This document shows, piece by piece, positions 1 to 5,866 of a stretch of 5,866 bases of DNA (its first letter is position 1; every line of letters begins with the position of its first letter). The notes under the pieces were generated by a model. It had not been told where the DNA came from, ran no database searches, and saw nothing but the letters and a program-made list of their open reading frames with translations. Origin of the DNA: Rickettsia typhi (GTDB taxonomy: Bacteria > Pseudomonadota > Gammaproteobacteria > Burkholderiales > Burkholderiaceae_C). Made by a program: the position numbers and the translations under genes. The stretch is taken from assembly GCA_943325485.2 (NCBI GenBank), contig CALPPP020000087.1, positions 1 to 5,866 on the forward strand. Reading direction: 5' to 3'.

Positions 1-2543
1 AAAAAATTTATATTGAAATTGCGCAAAAGCGCTTGGCCCAACTGGGCTTGGACTTGAACGCGGTGCTGGCGCAACTGGGCCAACAAAACGCGGTGGAAAG
101 TGCGGGCACCATGCAGACCCCTTTGGACATGGTGCAAATCCGCGTGCAAGGGCAGTTCCAAGCGATGGAGCAACTCCAAGCCATGCCCATCCGCGGCGCG
201 TCTGGCCAACAAATCAAGTTGGGCGATATCGCCTCTATTCAACGCGGCTATGTCGACCCAGCGTCAGTCAAAGTGCGCTTTCAAGGCGAGCAAGTGGTGG
301 CTTTGGGGGTTTCCATGGCCAAGGGGGGCGACATCATTGCCTTGGGCAAAGCCTTACACAATGCAACAACCAAAATTCAAGCCAACTTGCCCCATGGCGT
401 GAGATTGGTGCAGGTGCAAGACCAACCCAAAGCGGTCGAACGCTCTATCAGTGAATTTGTCAGTGTGTTGATCGAGGCTGTGGTGATTGTGTTGGTGGTC
501 AGTTTTGTGTCCTTGGGTTGGCACAAAGGTGGGCGCTTTGGGTGGCATATCGATATGCGACCTGGTTTGGTGGTGGGCATCACCATTCCCTTGGTGCTGG
601 CCATGACGTTTTTGGCGATGTATTACCTGGGCATTGGCTTGCACAAAATATCGCTGGGTTCGCTCATCATTGCTTTGGGTTTGCTGGTGGACGACGCCAT
701 CATTGCGGTGGAGATGATGGTGCGCAAAATGGAAGAGGGCTTTGACAAAGTCCGCGCTGCCACCTTTGCTTACGAGGTGACCGCCATGCCCATGTTGACG
801 GGCACCCTCATAACCGCCGCGGGTTTTTTACCCATTGGTTTGGCCAAATCGGTCACAGGTGAATACACCTTTGCGATTTTTGCGGTCACTGTCATTGCTT
901 TGTTGCTGAGTTGGTGGGTCTCGGTGTTTTTTGTGCCTTATTTGGGAACTTTGATTCTGAAAGTCAAGCCACATATTGCAGGTGGCGCGCCACAAGAACT
1001 GTTTGACTCAGCCTTCTACAACACCTTTCGACGCACAGTGAACTGGTGCGTCAAGCACCGCTGGTTGACCATAGGCGCCACCATTTTGACGTTTGCGCTG
1101 GGCATATTTGGCATGGGTAAAGTTCAGCAGCAGTTTTTCCCTGACTCCAGCCGCCCTGAAATCATGATGGACATTTGGTTTCCCGAAGGCACCAGCGTCG
1201 CCGCCAACGAAGCCTTGAGTCTTCAAGTGGAAAAGCGTTTGTTGGCAACCGAGGGCGTGGAGTCGGTCAGTTTGTGGGTGGGTTCAGGCGTGCCGCGTTT
1301 TTACCTGCCGCTGGATCAAGTCTTTCCGCAAAGCAATGTCTCGCAGTTCATCATCCAACCCAAAGACTTGAAGTTGCGTGAAAGCCTGCGGGTGGCACTG
1401 CCTGCCATCATGGCCAAAGAATTTCCCGATGTCAGAGCCCGTGTGAAGTTGTTGCCCAATGGCCCACCCGTGCCTTTCCCCGTGCAGTTTCGCGTGGCGG
1501 GCCCCGACCCGCATGCATTGCGTTTGCGTGCTGACGAGGTCAAGGCCGTGATGCGAACCAATACCAATACCCGCGGCGTGAACGACAACTGGAATGAATC
1601 CATCAAGGTGATTCGTTTGGCTGTTGACCAAGAAAAAGCGAGAGCTTTGGGTGTGACCAGCCAGTCGATTGCGCAAGCGTCTAGGGTGTTGCTGAGCGGC
1701 ACCACCGTGGGACAGTTCCGCGAAGGCGATCAATTGATCGACATCGTGCTGCGCCAACCGCAAACCGAACGCCAAGCCATTTCTGACTTGGGCAATGCTT
1801 ATGTGCCCACCGCATCGGGCAAATCGGTGCCACTGTTGCAAGTGGCCAAGCCGCAGTTCACCTGGGAACCTGGCGTGATGTGGCGCGAAAACCGCGACTA
1901 CGCCATCACCGTGCAGTCCGACATCGTGGAAGGTTTGCAAGGCGCAACCGTCACTGCACAGTTGTTGCCCGAGTTGAAAAAACTGGAGAAGCAATGGGCT
2001 ATCGATGGACACGCCGACTACCGTATCTATGTGGCTGGCGCTGTGGAGGAAAGCTCTAAAGGCTCTGCTTCTATTGCCGCTGGCTTGCCTCTCATGCTGT
2101 TTGTGACCTTCACCTTGTTGATGTTGCAGCTGCAAAGCTTCAGCCGCGCATTGCTGGTGTTTTTGACTGGCCCCATGGGCATTGCAGGCGTTGCTTTGGC
2201 GTTGCTGACCTTGAACCGCCCGTTTGGTTTTGTGGCTTTGCTTGGGGTGATTGCTCTTATGGGCATGATTCAGCGCAACTCGGTCATCTTGATTGATCAA
2301 ATCGAGCAAGACCGTGCCAATGGCGTACCCGCTTGGGACGCCATCGTCGAGTCCGCGGTGCGTCGCTTGCGACCCATTGTGTTGACTGCAGCCGCCGCTG
2401 TACTGGCCATGATTCCGCTGTCGCGCAGCGTGTTTTGGGGGCCTATGGCGGTTGCCATCATGGGCGGTTTGATTGTGGCGACTGTGCTGACTTTGTTGGC
2501 TTTGCCAGCCATGTATGCCGCTTGGTTCAGGGTTAAGCGTTAG
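1..2543 (+). CDS. RND-superfamily multidrug efflux permease (AcrB/TriC-like), 5' end missing
   Basis: This is the inner-membrane, proton-driven pump of a tripartite efflux system. The frame is open from the left edge (first whole codon at 3) to TAG at 2541-2543, giving 846 visible residues. The family is usually about 1020-1050, so roughly 180 N-terminal residues, including TM1, are missing. A TTG at 33 is internal, because the homologous reading KIYIEIAQKRLAQLGLDLN continues upstream of it. Visible order: rest of the first periplasmic half (1-150), TM2 (about 155-175), TM3 (190-211), TM4 (217-237) with the proton-relay pair D230-D231 in GLLVDDAI, TM5-TM6 (265-317), TM7 (354-373), second periplasmic half (374-688) and TM8-TM12 (689-842). 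TM10 has GMIQRNSVILIDQ, with Arg758 where AcrB has Lys940. The TM2-TM3 loop is long and rich in His, Gly and basic residues. Substrates cannot be read from sequence. The RND family is certain; drug export rather than metal export is inferred from general resemblance. Confidence 0.93.
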   Translation, partial: KIYIEIAQKRLAQLGLDLNAVLAQLGQQNAVESAGTMQTPLDMVQIRVQGQFQAMEQLQAMPIRGASGQQIKLGDIASIQRGYVDPASVKVRFQGEQVVALGVSMAKGGDIIALGKALHNATTKIQANLPHGVRLVQVQDQPKAVERSISEFVSVLIEAVVIVLVVSFVSLGWHKGGRFGWHIDMRPGLVVGITIPLVLAMTFLAMYYLGIGLHKISLGSLIIALGLLVDDAIIAVEMMVRKMEEGFDKVRAATFAYEVTAMPMLTGTLITAAGFLPIGLAKSVTGEYTFAIFAVTVIALLLSWWVSVFFVPYLGTLILKVKPHIAGGAPQELFDSAFYNTFRRTVNWCVKHRWLTIGATILTFALGIFGMGKVQQQFFPDSSRPEIMMDIWFPEGTSVAANEALSLQVEKRLLATEGVESVSLWVGSGVPRFYLPLDQVFPQSNVSQFIIQPKDLKLRESLRVALPAIMAKEFPDVRARVKLLPNGPPVPFPVQFRVAGPDPHALRLRADEVKAVMRTNTNTRGVNDNWNESIKVIRLAVDQEKARALGVTSQSIAQASRVLLSGTTVGQFREGDQLIDIVLRQPQTERQAISDLGNAYVPTASGKSVPLLQVAKPQFTWEPGVMWRENRDYAITVQSDIVEGLQGATVTAQLLPELKKLEKQWAIDGHADYRIYVAGAVEESSKGSASIAAGLPLMLFVTFTLLMLQLQSFSRALLVFLTGPMGIAGVALALLTLNRPFGFVALLGVIALMGMIQRNSVILIDQIEQDRANGVPAWDAIVESAVRRLRPIVLTAAAAVLAMIPLSRSVFWGPMAVAIMGGLIVATVLTLLALPAMYAAWFRVKR

Positions 2544-2551
2544 CGCTGTCC

Positions 2552-2577
2552 TTGACAACAGCCGGGGCGGGTAGAAT
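2552..2577 (+). promoter_or_regulatory. Candidate sigma-70 promoter P1, short spacer
   Basis: A perfect -35 TTGACA (2552-2557) is followed by a -10-like TAGAAT (2572-2577). The spacer is only 14 bases, shorter than the usual 16-18, which weakens the call. Transcription would start near 2584, upstream of the hairpin at 2600-2625, so RNA from here would have to pass that terminator before reaching tRNA-Leu. Confidence 0.33.
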
Positions 2578-2583
2578 TTCGCC

Positions 2584-2611
2584 TTGACCGATTTCAGACG
2601 GGCGGTATGTT
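2584..2611 (+). promoter_or_regulatory. Candidate sigma-70 promoter P2 for tRNA-Leu/tig/clpP/clpX
   Basis: The -35 TTGACC (2584-2589) matches five of six consensus bases. The -10 TATGTT (2606-2611) matches four of six, with a good 16-base spacer. The start would fall near 2618, about 27 bases before the mature tRNA. The -10 overlaps the left arm of the terminator hairpin, so RNA starting here would lack that arm and could not form the hairpin. It is the better placed of the two candidates, but neither is proven. Confidence 0.42.
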
Positions 2612-2638
2612 CAGTCACACCGCCCTTTGCTTTTTTTC
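2600..2638 (+). terminator. Rho-independent terminator after the RND gene
   Basis: GGGCGGT (2600-2606) pairs perfectly with ACCGCCC (2619-2625) across a 12-base loop. The arm is followed directly by TTTGCTTTTTTT (2626-2637). It lies 56 bases after the transporter stop codon and is the natural 3' end of that transcript. The stem is short (7 bp) but has six G-C pairs. It also sits in front of tRNA-Leu, so it separates the two transcription units and could attenuate read-through or P1 transcripts. Confidence 0.75.
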
Positions 2639-2644
2639 AATCCC

Positions 2645-2731
2645 GCGCGGGTGGCGAAATTGGTAGACGCACCAGGTTTAGGTCCTGACGGTAGCAATAC
2701 TGTGGGGGTTCGAGTCCCCCCCCGCGCACCA
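2645..2731 (+). tRNA. tRNA-Leu (anticodon UAG)
   Basis: This 87-base class II tRNA folds fully. The acceptor is GCGCGGG (2645-2651) with CCCGCGC (2721-2727), then discriminator A and encoded CCA (2729-2731). The D-arm is GCG/CGC (2654-2656, 2668-2670) around a loop containing TGG. The anticodon loop TTTAGGT (2677-2683) has TAG at 2679-2681, so it reads CUA and other CUN leucine codons. The long variable arm CGGTA/TACTG (2689-2702, with one G-U pair) closes on GCAA. The T-arm is GGGGG/CCCCC around TTCGAGT. The long variable arm and discriminator A fit leucine identity. The outermost anticodon-stem pair is a C-A mismatch (2672 and 2688). It lies 49 bases upstream of tig with no terminator between, so it is probably cut out of a tRNA-mRNA transcript. 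Confidence 0.97.
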
Positions 2732-2780
2732 ATGCATGCCCAAAGCCCCGCGCTTTTAAGTTCAGAGATGGAGAAACCTC

Positions 2781-4094
2781 ATGGCCGTGAATGTTGAAAC
2801 CTTGGAAAAGTTGGAGCGCAAAATCACTTTGACTTTGCCCGCCACTGTGATTCAAAACGAAGTGAATGCGCGTTTGAAGAAGCTCGCTCGCCAAGTCAAG
2901 ATTGACGGTTTTCGCCCTGGCAAAGTGCCCATGAACATCGTAGCGCAGCGCTACGGTTACTCGGTGCATTACGAAGTCATGAACGACAAAGTAGGTGAGG
3001 CCTTCAACCAAGCCACCATAGAAGCCCAGTTGCGTGTGGCCGGCCAGCCCCGCATCAGCGAAAAAGAACAAGCGCCTGAAGGTGAAATGGCATTTGACGC
3101 CATCTTCGAGGTGTACCCTGAAGTGAAGATGAAAGACTTGGCACAGGTCACCATTGATAAATTGCAGGCCGATGTCACCGACGAAGCCATCGACAAGACA
3201 ATCGAAATTTTGCGCAAGCAACGCCGCACCTATGCCCAGCGCTCACTCGACTCGACAGCCGATACCGACGACCGCGTGACCGTGGACTTCGAAGGCAAGA
3301 TTGACGGCGAGCCGTTTGATGGTGGCCGGGCCCAGGACTTTCAATTTGTGGTGGGCGAAGGCCAGATGCTTCAAGAGTTTGAAGCCGCCGTCAAAGGCAT
3401 GAAAGTAGGCGAGAGCAAAACCTTTCCCTTGGCTTTTCCCGAAGACTACCAAGGCCGTGAAGTGGCTGGCAAAACCGCCGACTTCATGGTGACCTTGAAA
3501 AAGCTGGAAGCCAGCCATTTGCCAGAAGTCACCGACGAACTCGCCAAGTCTTTGGGGGCAGTCGATGCCACCGTCACTGGCTTGCGTGCTGATATCCGTG
3601 GCAACTTAGAGCGTGAAGTGAAGTTCCGCTTGCTGGGGCGCAACAAACAAGCAGCCCTAGACGCTTTGGTCGAGCATGCAGAACTCGACTTGCCCAACTC
3701 CATCGTGCAAGCTGAGCTCGATCGCATGGTGCAAGGTGCCCGTGAAGAGCTGAAACAACGCGGCATCAAAGACGCTGACAAAGCCCCCATTCCTGAAGAG
3801 GTGTTCAAGCCACAAGCTGAGCGCCGTGTGCGCATGGGCTTGGTGGTGTCTGAGTTGGTGCGTCAGCAAGGCTTGCAAGCCACGCCCGATCAAATCAAGG
3901 CCCATGTGGAAGAACTGTCTGCCAGTTATGAAAAGCCCACCGAGGTGCAACGCTGGTACTACAGTGACAACCGCCGCATGGCCGAGGTGGAAGGCATTGT
4001 GATTGAGCAAAATGTCACCAACTATGTGTTCTCGCTGGCCAAAGTCACTGAGAAAGCCATCAGCTTTGATGAATTAATGGGACAACAAGCCTAA
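2781..4094 (+). CDS. tig: Trigger factor, ribosome-associated chaperone and prolyl isomerase
   Basis: Trigger factor binds the ribosome at the polypeptide exit tunnel and shields nascent chains in the cytoplasm. The protein is 437 residues, against 432 in E. coli. The N-terminal ribosome-binding domain (about 1-115) carries the signature GFRPGKVP at 43-50. The FKBP-type peptidyl-prolyl isomerase domain follows (about 160-243, opening DDRVTVDFEGKIDGEPFDGG). The helical substrate-binding domain fills 250-437. The FKBP stretch reads GEGQMLQEFE near 192-201, where E. coli has a Pro-Gly in RMIPGFE, so isomerase activity may differ; chaperone function does not need it. The ATG at 2781 is chosen because GGAG (2770-2773) stands 7 bases before it and homology starts at residue 1. 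An ATG at 2768 is out of frame. The gene lies between tRNA-Leu (49 bases) and clpP (18 bases), matching its usual place ahead of clpPX. Confidence 0.98.
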   Translation: MAVNVETLEKLERKITLTLPATVIQNEVNARLKKLARQVKIDGFRPGKVPMNIVAQRYGYSVHYEVMNDKVGEAFNQATIEAQLRVAGQPRISEKEQAPEGEMAFDAIFEVYPEVKMKDLAQVTIDKLQADVTDEAIDKTIEILRKQRRTYAQRSLDSTADTDDRVTVDFEGKIDGEPFDGGRAQDFQFVVGEGQMLQEFEAAVKGMKVGESKTFPLAFPEDYQGREVAGKTADFMVTLKKLEASHLPEVTDELAKSLGAVDATVTGLRADIRGNLEREVKFRLLGRNKQAALDALVEHAELDLPNSIVQAELDRMVQGAREELKQRGIKDADKAPIPEEVFKPQAERRVRMGLVVSELVRQQGLQATPDQIKAHVEELSASYEKPTEVQRWYYSDNRRMAEVEGIVIEQNVTNYVFSLAKVTEKAISFDELMGQQA

Positions 4095-4112
4095 ACAGGC
4101 TGGAGAAACGCA

Positions 4113-4721
4113 ATGAGCGCATTAGACACACAAGCCTTGGGCATGGTCCCAGTCGTGATTGAGACCAGCGGTCGGGGCGAACGCGCTTACGACATTTATT
4201 CGCGTCTCTTGCGCGAACGCGTCATTTTTTTGGTGGGGCCGGTCAACGACCACACGGCCAATTTGATCGTTGCGCAGTTGCTGTTTTTGGAGAGTGAAAA
4301 TCCTGACAAGGATATTTCGCTCTACATTAACTCACCCGGTGGCTCGGTCAGTGCTGGCATGGCGATTTACGACACCATGAACTTCATCAAACCCGCAGTG
4401 TCCACCTTGTGCATTGGCATGGCTGCCAGCATGGGCGCTTTCTTGCTCGCTGCTGGTGCCAAGGGCAAACGTTTTTCTTTGCCCAACTCCAAGGTCATGA
4501 TCCACCAACCTTTGGGCGGCACACAAGGCCAAGCCACAGAGATTGAAATTGCTGCTCGCGAAATTTTGAAAACCCGTGAGCGCTTAAACCAGTTGCTGTC
4601 AGAGAACACCGGCCAGCCTTTGTCACGCATTGAAGTCGATACCGAGCGCGATTACTACCTGACCGCTGACGAAGCCAAGGCCTATGGTTTGGTGGACGAT
4701 GTGATTGCCAAGCGGCCCTGA
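4113..4721 (+). CDS. clpP: ATP-dependent Clp protease, proteolytic subunit
   Basis: ClpP is the serine peptidase that assembles into a two-ring 14-mer and degrades proteins threaded in by ClpX (or ClpA) in the cytoplasm. The protein has 202 residues, close to the E. coli 207. The full catalytic triad is present: Ser106 in [11 protein letters not shown], His131 in MIHQPLGG and Asp180 in TERDYY. All three are offset by exactly five from the E. coli precursor (111, 136, 185). The oxyanion-region motif [10 protein letters not shown] is at 73-82. By alignment, about nine N-terminal residues before GMVPVVIE should be a propeptide removed by self-processing. The start ATG follows GGAG (4102-4105) with a 7-base gap, the same context as tig. 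It begins 18 bases after tig, without a terminator, so the two are almost certainly co-transcribed. The stop TGA overlaps an ATG at 4721-4723. Confidence 0.98.
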   Translation: MSALDTQALGMVPVVIETSGRGERAYDIYSRLLRERVIFLVGPVNDHTANLIVAQLLFLESENPDKDISLYINSPGGSVSAGMAIYDTMNFIKPAVSTLCIGMAASMGAFLLAAGAKGKRFSLPNSKVMIHQPLGGTQGQATEIEIAAREILKTRERLNQLLSENTGQPLSRIEVDTERDYYLTADEAKAYGLVDDVIAKRP

Positions 4722-4753
4722 TGGATTTGAGTATCATTGGTAGACCAACTTAA
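4721..4753 (+). other. Ten-codon reading frame at the clpP-clpX junction (possible leader peptide)
   Basis: An ATG at 4721-4723 shares one base with the clpP stop (TGATG), an arrangement often seen in translational coupling. It opens a frame reading [10 protein letters not shown] and ends at TAA 4751-4753, 12 bases before the clpX start. No strong Shine-Dalgarno precedes it, though terminating clpP ribosomes could restart there. It may be chance. The only support is its position and the weak ribosome site of clpX. Confidence 0.15.
4737..4748. repeat. Short inverted repeat in the clpP-clpX gap
   Basis: TTGGT (4737-4741) and ACCAA (4744-4748) form 5-bp arms separated by AG. A two-base spacer is too tight for an RNA hairpin, and there is no T-run, so it is not a terminator. 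It could be a small protein-binding palindrome or chance. Confidence 0.2.
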
Positions 4754-4765
4754 CGCAGAGACCGA

Positions 4766-5866
4766 ATGGCCGACAAAAAAGGTACTTCCAGCGAAAAAAC
4801 GCTTTACTGCTCTTTTTGCGGCAAAAGCCAGCATGAGGTCAAAAAACTCATTGCCGGGCCCTCTGTTTTTATCTGCGATGAGTGCATCGATTTATGCAAT
4901 GACATCATCCGCGACGAGTTGCCCCCTGAGGCGGCGAGCATGCGCGAAGGGCGGGGCGATTTGCCCAGTCCCTTGGACATCAAAAACAACCTAGACAACT
5001 ATGTGATTGGCCAAGAACCGGCCAAGCGTGCCTTGGCTGTGGCGGTTTACAACCACTACAAACGCCTTCAGCACAAGGAAACCGCCAAAAAAGACGAGGT
5101 CGAACTCACCAAGTCCAATATTTTGCTGATTGGCCCGACCGGCTCTGGCAAAACCTTGTTGGCGCAAACCTTGGCCCGTATGCTCAATGTGCCGTTTGTC
5201 ATGTCTGACGCCACCACCCTCACCGAAGCGGGTTATGTGGGCGAGGATGTGGAAAACATCATCCAAAAGTTATTGCAAAACTGCAATTACGACGTCGAAC
5301 GGGCACAGCGGGGCATTGTCTACATCGATGAGATCGACAAAATTTCCCGTAAATCCGATAACCCCTCCATTACACGTGACGTGTCCGGCGAGGGCGTTCA
5401 GCAAGCTTTGCTCAAGCTGATCGAGGGCACCATGGCCAGCGTCCCCCCCCAAGGCGGGCGCAAACACCCCAACCAAGATTTCCTTCAGGTGGATACCACC
5501 AACATCCTGTTTATCTGTGGCGGTGCCTTTGCTGGCTTGGAAAAAGTCATAGAAAACCGCACAGAACGCTCAGGTATTGGCTTTAGCGCAGTGGTCAAAA
5601 CTAAAGAAGAACGCAGTTTGTCCGATATGTTTGGACAAGTAGAACCGGAAGATTTGATCAAATTCGGTCTGATTCCTGAACTCGTGGGGCGTTTGCCTGT
5701 GGTCGCGACCCTCAGTGAGCTGAGTGAGGATGCGCTCATGCAAATTCTCACCGAGCCCAAGAATGCGCTGGTCAAGCAATACAACAAACTGTTTGGAATG
5801 GAAGGCGTTGAGCTAGAGATACGGCCCTCCGCACTCAAGGCGATTGCGAAAAAAGCCTTGGCCCGG
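4766..5866 (+). CDS. clpX: ATP-dependent Clp protease ATP-binding subunit ClpX, 3' end missing
   Basis: ClpX is the hexameric AAA+ unfoldase that recognises tagged substrates (for example ssrA) and feeds them to ClpP. There are 367 codons open to the right edge; the family is about 420, so some 55 C-terminal residues, including the sensor-2 region, are absent. In order: zinc-binding domain with Cys15, Cys18, Cys37 and Cys40; Walker A GPTGSGKT (123-130); pore-1 loop GYVG (156-159); Walker B IVYIDEID (184-191, Glu189 catalytic); RKH pore loop (232-234); the ClpP-docking IGF tripeptide (271-273); and GRLPVVATL with Arg309 as the likely arginine finger (E. coli Arg307). ATG 4766 is chosen because the zinc domain starts just after it. 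Its ribosome site is weak (AGAGA at 4757-4761, 4 bases away), unlike tig and clpP. The gene follows clpP by 44 bases with no terminator. An eight-C run lies at 5443-5450. Confidence 0.98.
   Translation, partial: MADKKGTSSEKTLYCSFCGKSQHEVKKLIAGPSVFICDECIDLCNDIIRDELPPEAASMREGRGDLPSPLDIKNNLDNYVIGQEPAKRALAVAVYNHYKRLQHKETAKKDEVELTKSNILLIGPTGSGKTLLAQTLARMLNVPFVMSDATTLTEAGYVGEDVENIIQKLLQNCNYDVERAQRGIVYIDEIDKISRKSDNPSITRDVSGEGVQQALLKLIEGTMASVPPQGGRKHPNQDFLQVDTTNILFICGGAFAGLEKVIENRTERSGIGFSAVVKTKEERSLSDMFGQVEPEDLIKFGLIPELVGRLPVVATLSELSEDALMQILTEPKNALVKQYNKLFGMEGVELEIRPSALKAIAKKALAR

Noticed and set aside
33..35. TTG as the start codon of the RND gene
   Set aside because: Homologous sequence continues in frame to the left edge, and the protein would lack TM1 and the first periplasmic subdomain. 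The gene is cut by the window, not short.
1727..1740. Perfect 14-base palindrome CGATCAATTGATCG inside the RND gene
   Set aside because: It encodes the expected GDQLID stretch of the periplasmic domain, so codon content explains it. There is no neighbouring promoter or partner site.
1284..2618. 444-codon open frame on the minus strand opposite the RND gene
   Set aside because: It is a shadow of codon bias in the transporter. The product is rich in His, Gln, Ser and Gly with no recognisable domain, and the plus-strand protein is clearly real.
2544..2780. Heat-shock (sigma-32) promoter ahead of the tRNA/tig unit
   Set aside because: I looked for a CTTGAA-like box with a CCCCAT-like box at the right distance and found no convincing pair.
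2637..3221. 194-codon minus-strand frame covering tRNA-Leu and the start of tig
   Set aside because: It translates through the complement of a tRNA and of a well-conserved gene, with no family resemblance.
4705..4737. Possible promoter for clpX (TTGCCA and TATCAT)
   Set aside because: The spacer is 21 bases, too long for sigma-70, and no better -35 is present.
5372..5384. Inverted repeat ACACGT-G-ACGTGT in clpX
   Set aside because: It lies in the conserved coding segment for [10 protein letters not shown]; the one-base centre rules out a hairpin and nothing else suggests an operator.
1..5866. Mobile elements, CRISPR arrays, prophage, toxin-antitoxin or defence genes
   Set aside because: Coding sequence is nearly continuous with housekeeping and efflux genes. 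No transposase, terminal repeats, spaced direct repeats or unfamiliar gene cluster is present.

Overview
The window is an ordinary chromosomal stretch of a Gram-negative bacterium, most likely a betaproteobacterium of the Burkholderiales, with Comamonadaceae-like coding style. The reasons are the order tRNA-Leu, tig, clpP, clpX on one strand, moderate GC, heavy use of TTG for leucine, and the form of the RND transporter. The assignment comes from recognition of gene order and protein style; no search was run. All genes read left to right and there is almost no unused sequence.

Bases 1-2543 hold the C-terminal five sixths of an RND-superfamily efflux permease (AcrB/TriC-like), cut by the left edge. 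It would form the inner-membrane pump of a tripartite drug exporter; its adaptor and outer-membrane partners are not in the window. A 101-base gap (2544-2644) follows. It contains a hairpin plus T-run that should end the transporter transcript, and two candidate promoters for what follows, one of them overlapping the hairpin.

Bases 2645-2731 are a complete tRNA-Leu (anticodon UAG) with encoded CCA. Only 49 bases later begins tig (trigger factor, 2781-4094). After 18 bases comes clpP (4113-4721), and after 44 bases clpX (4766 to the right edge, about 367 of an expected 420 or so residues). No terminator is visible between the tRNA and clpX, so the four look like one transcription unit. It links a decoding tRNA, the ribosome-bound chaperone that meets nascent chains, and the ClpXP machine, in which ClpX unfolds tagged proteins and feeds them to the ClpP peptidase. 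In many proteobacteria lon comes next, but that lies outside the window.

No mobile element, CRISPR array, prophage or defence gene was found, and there is no evidence of an undescribed system. The points most worth a second look are small: the promoter/terminator overlap before the tRNA, the CCCGCGC repeats around it, the tRNA-mRNA co-transcript, a ten-codon reading frame at the clpP/clpX junction, and residue substitutions in the transporter and trigger factor.
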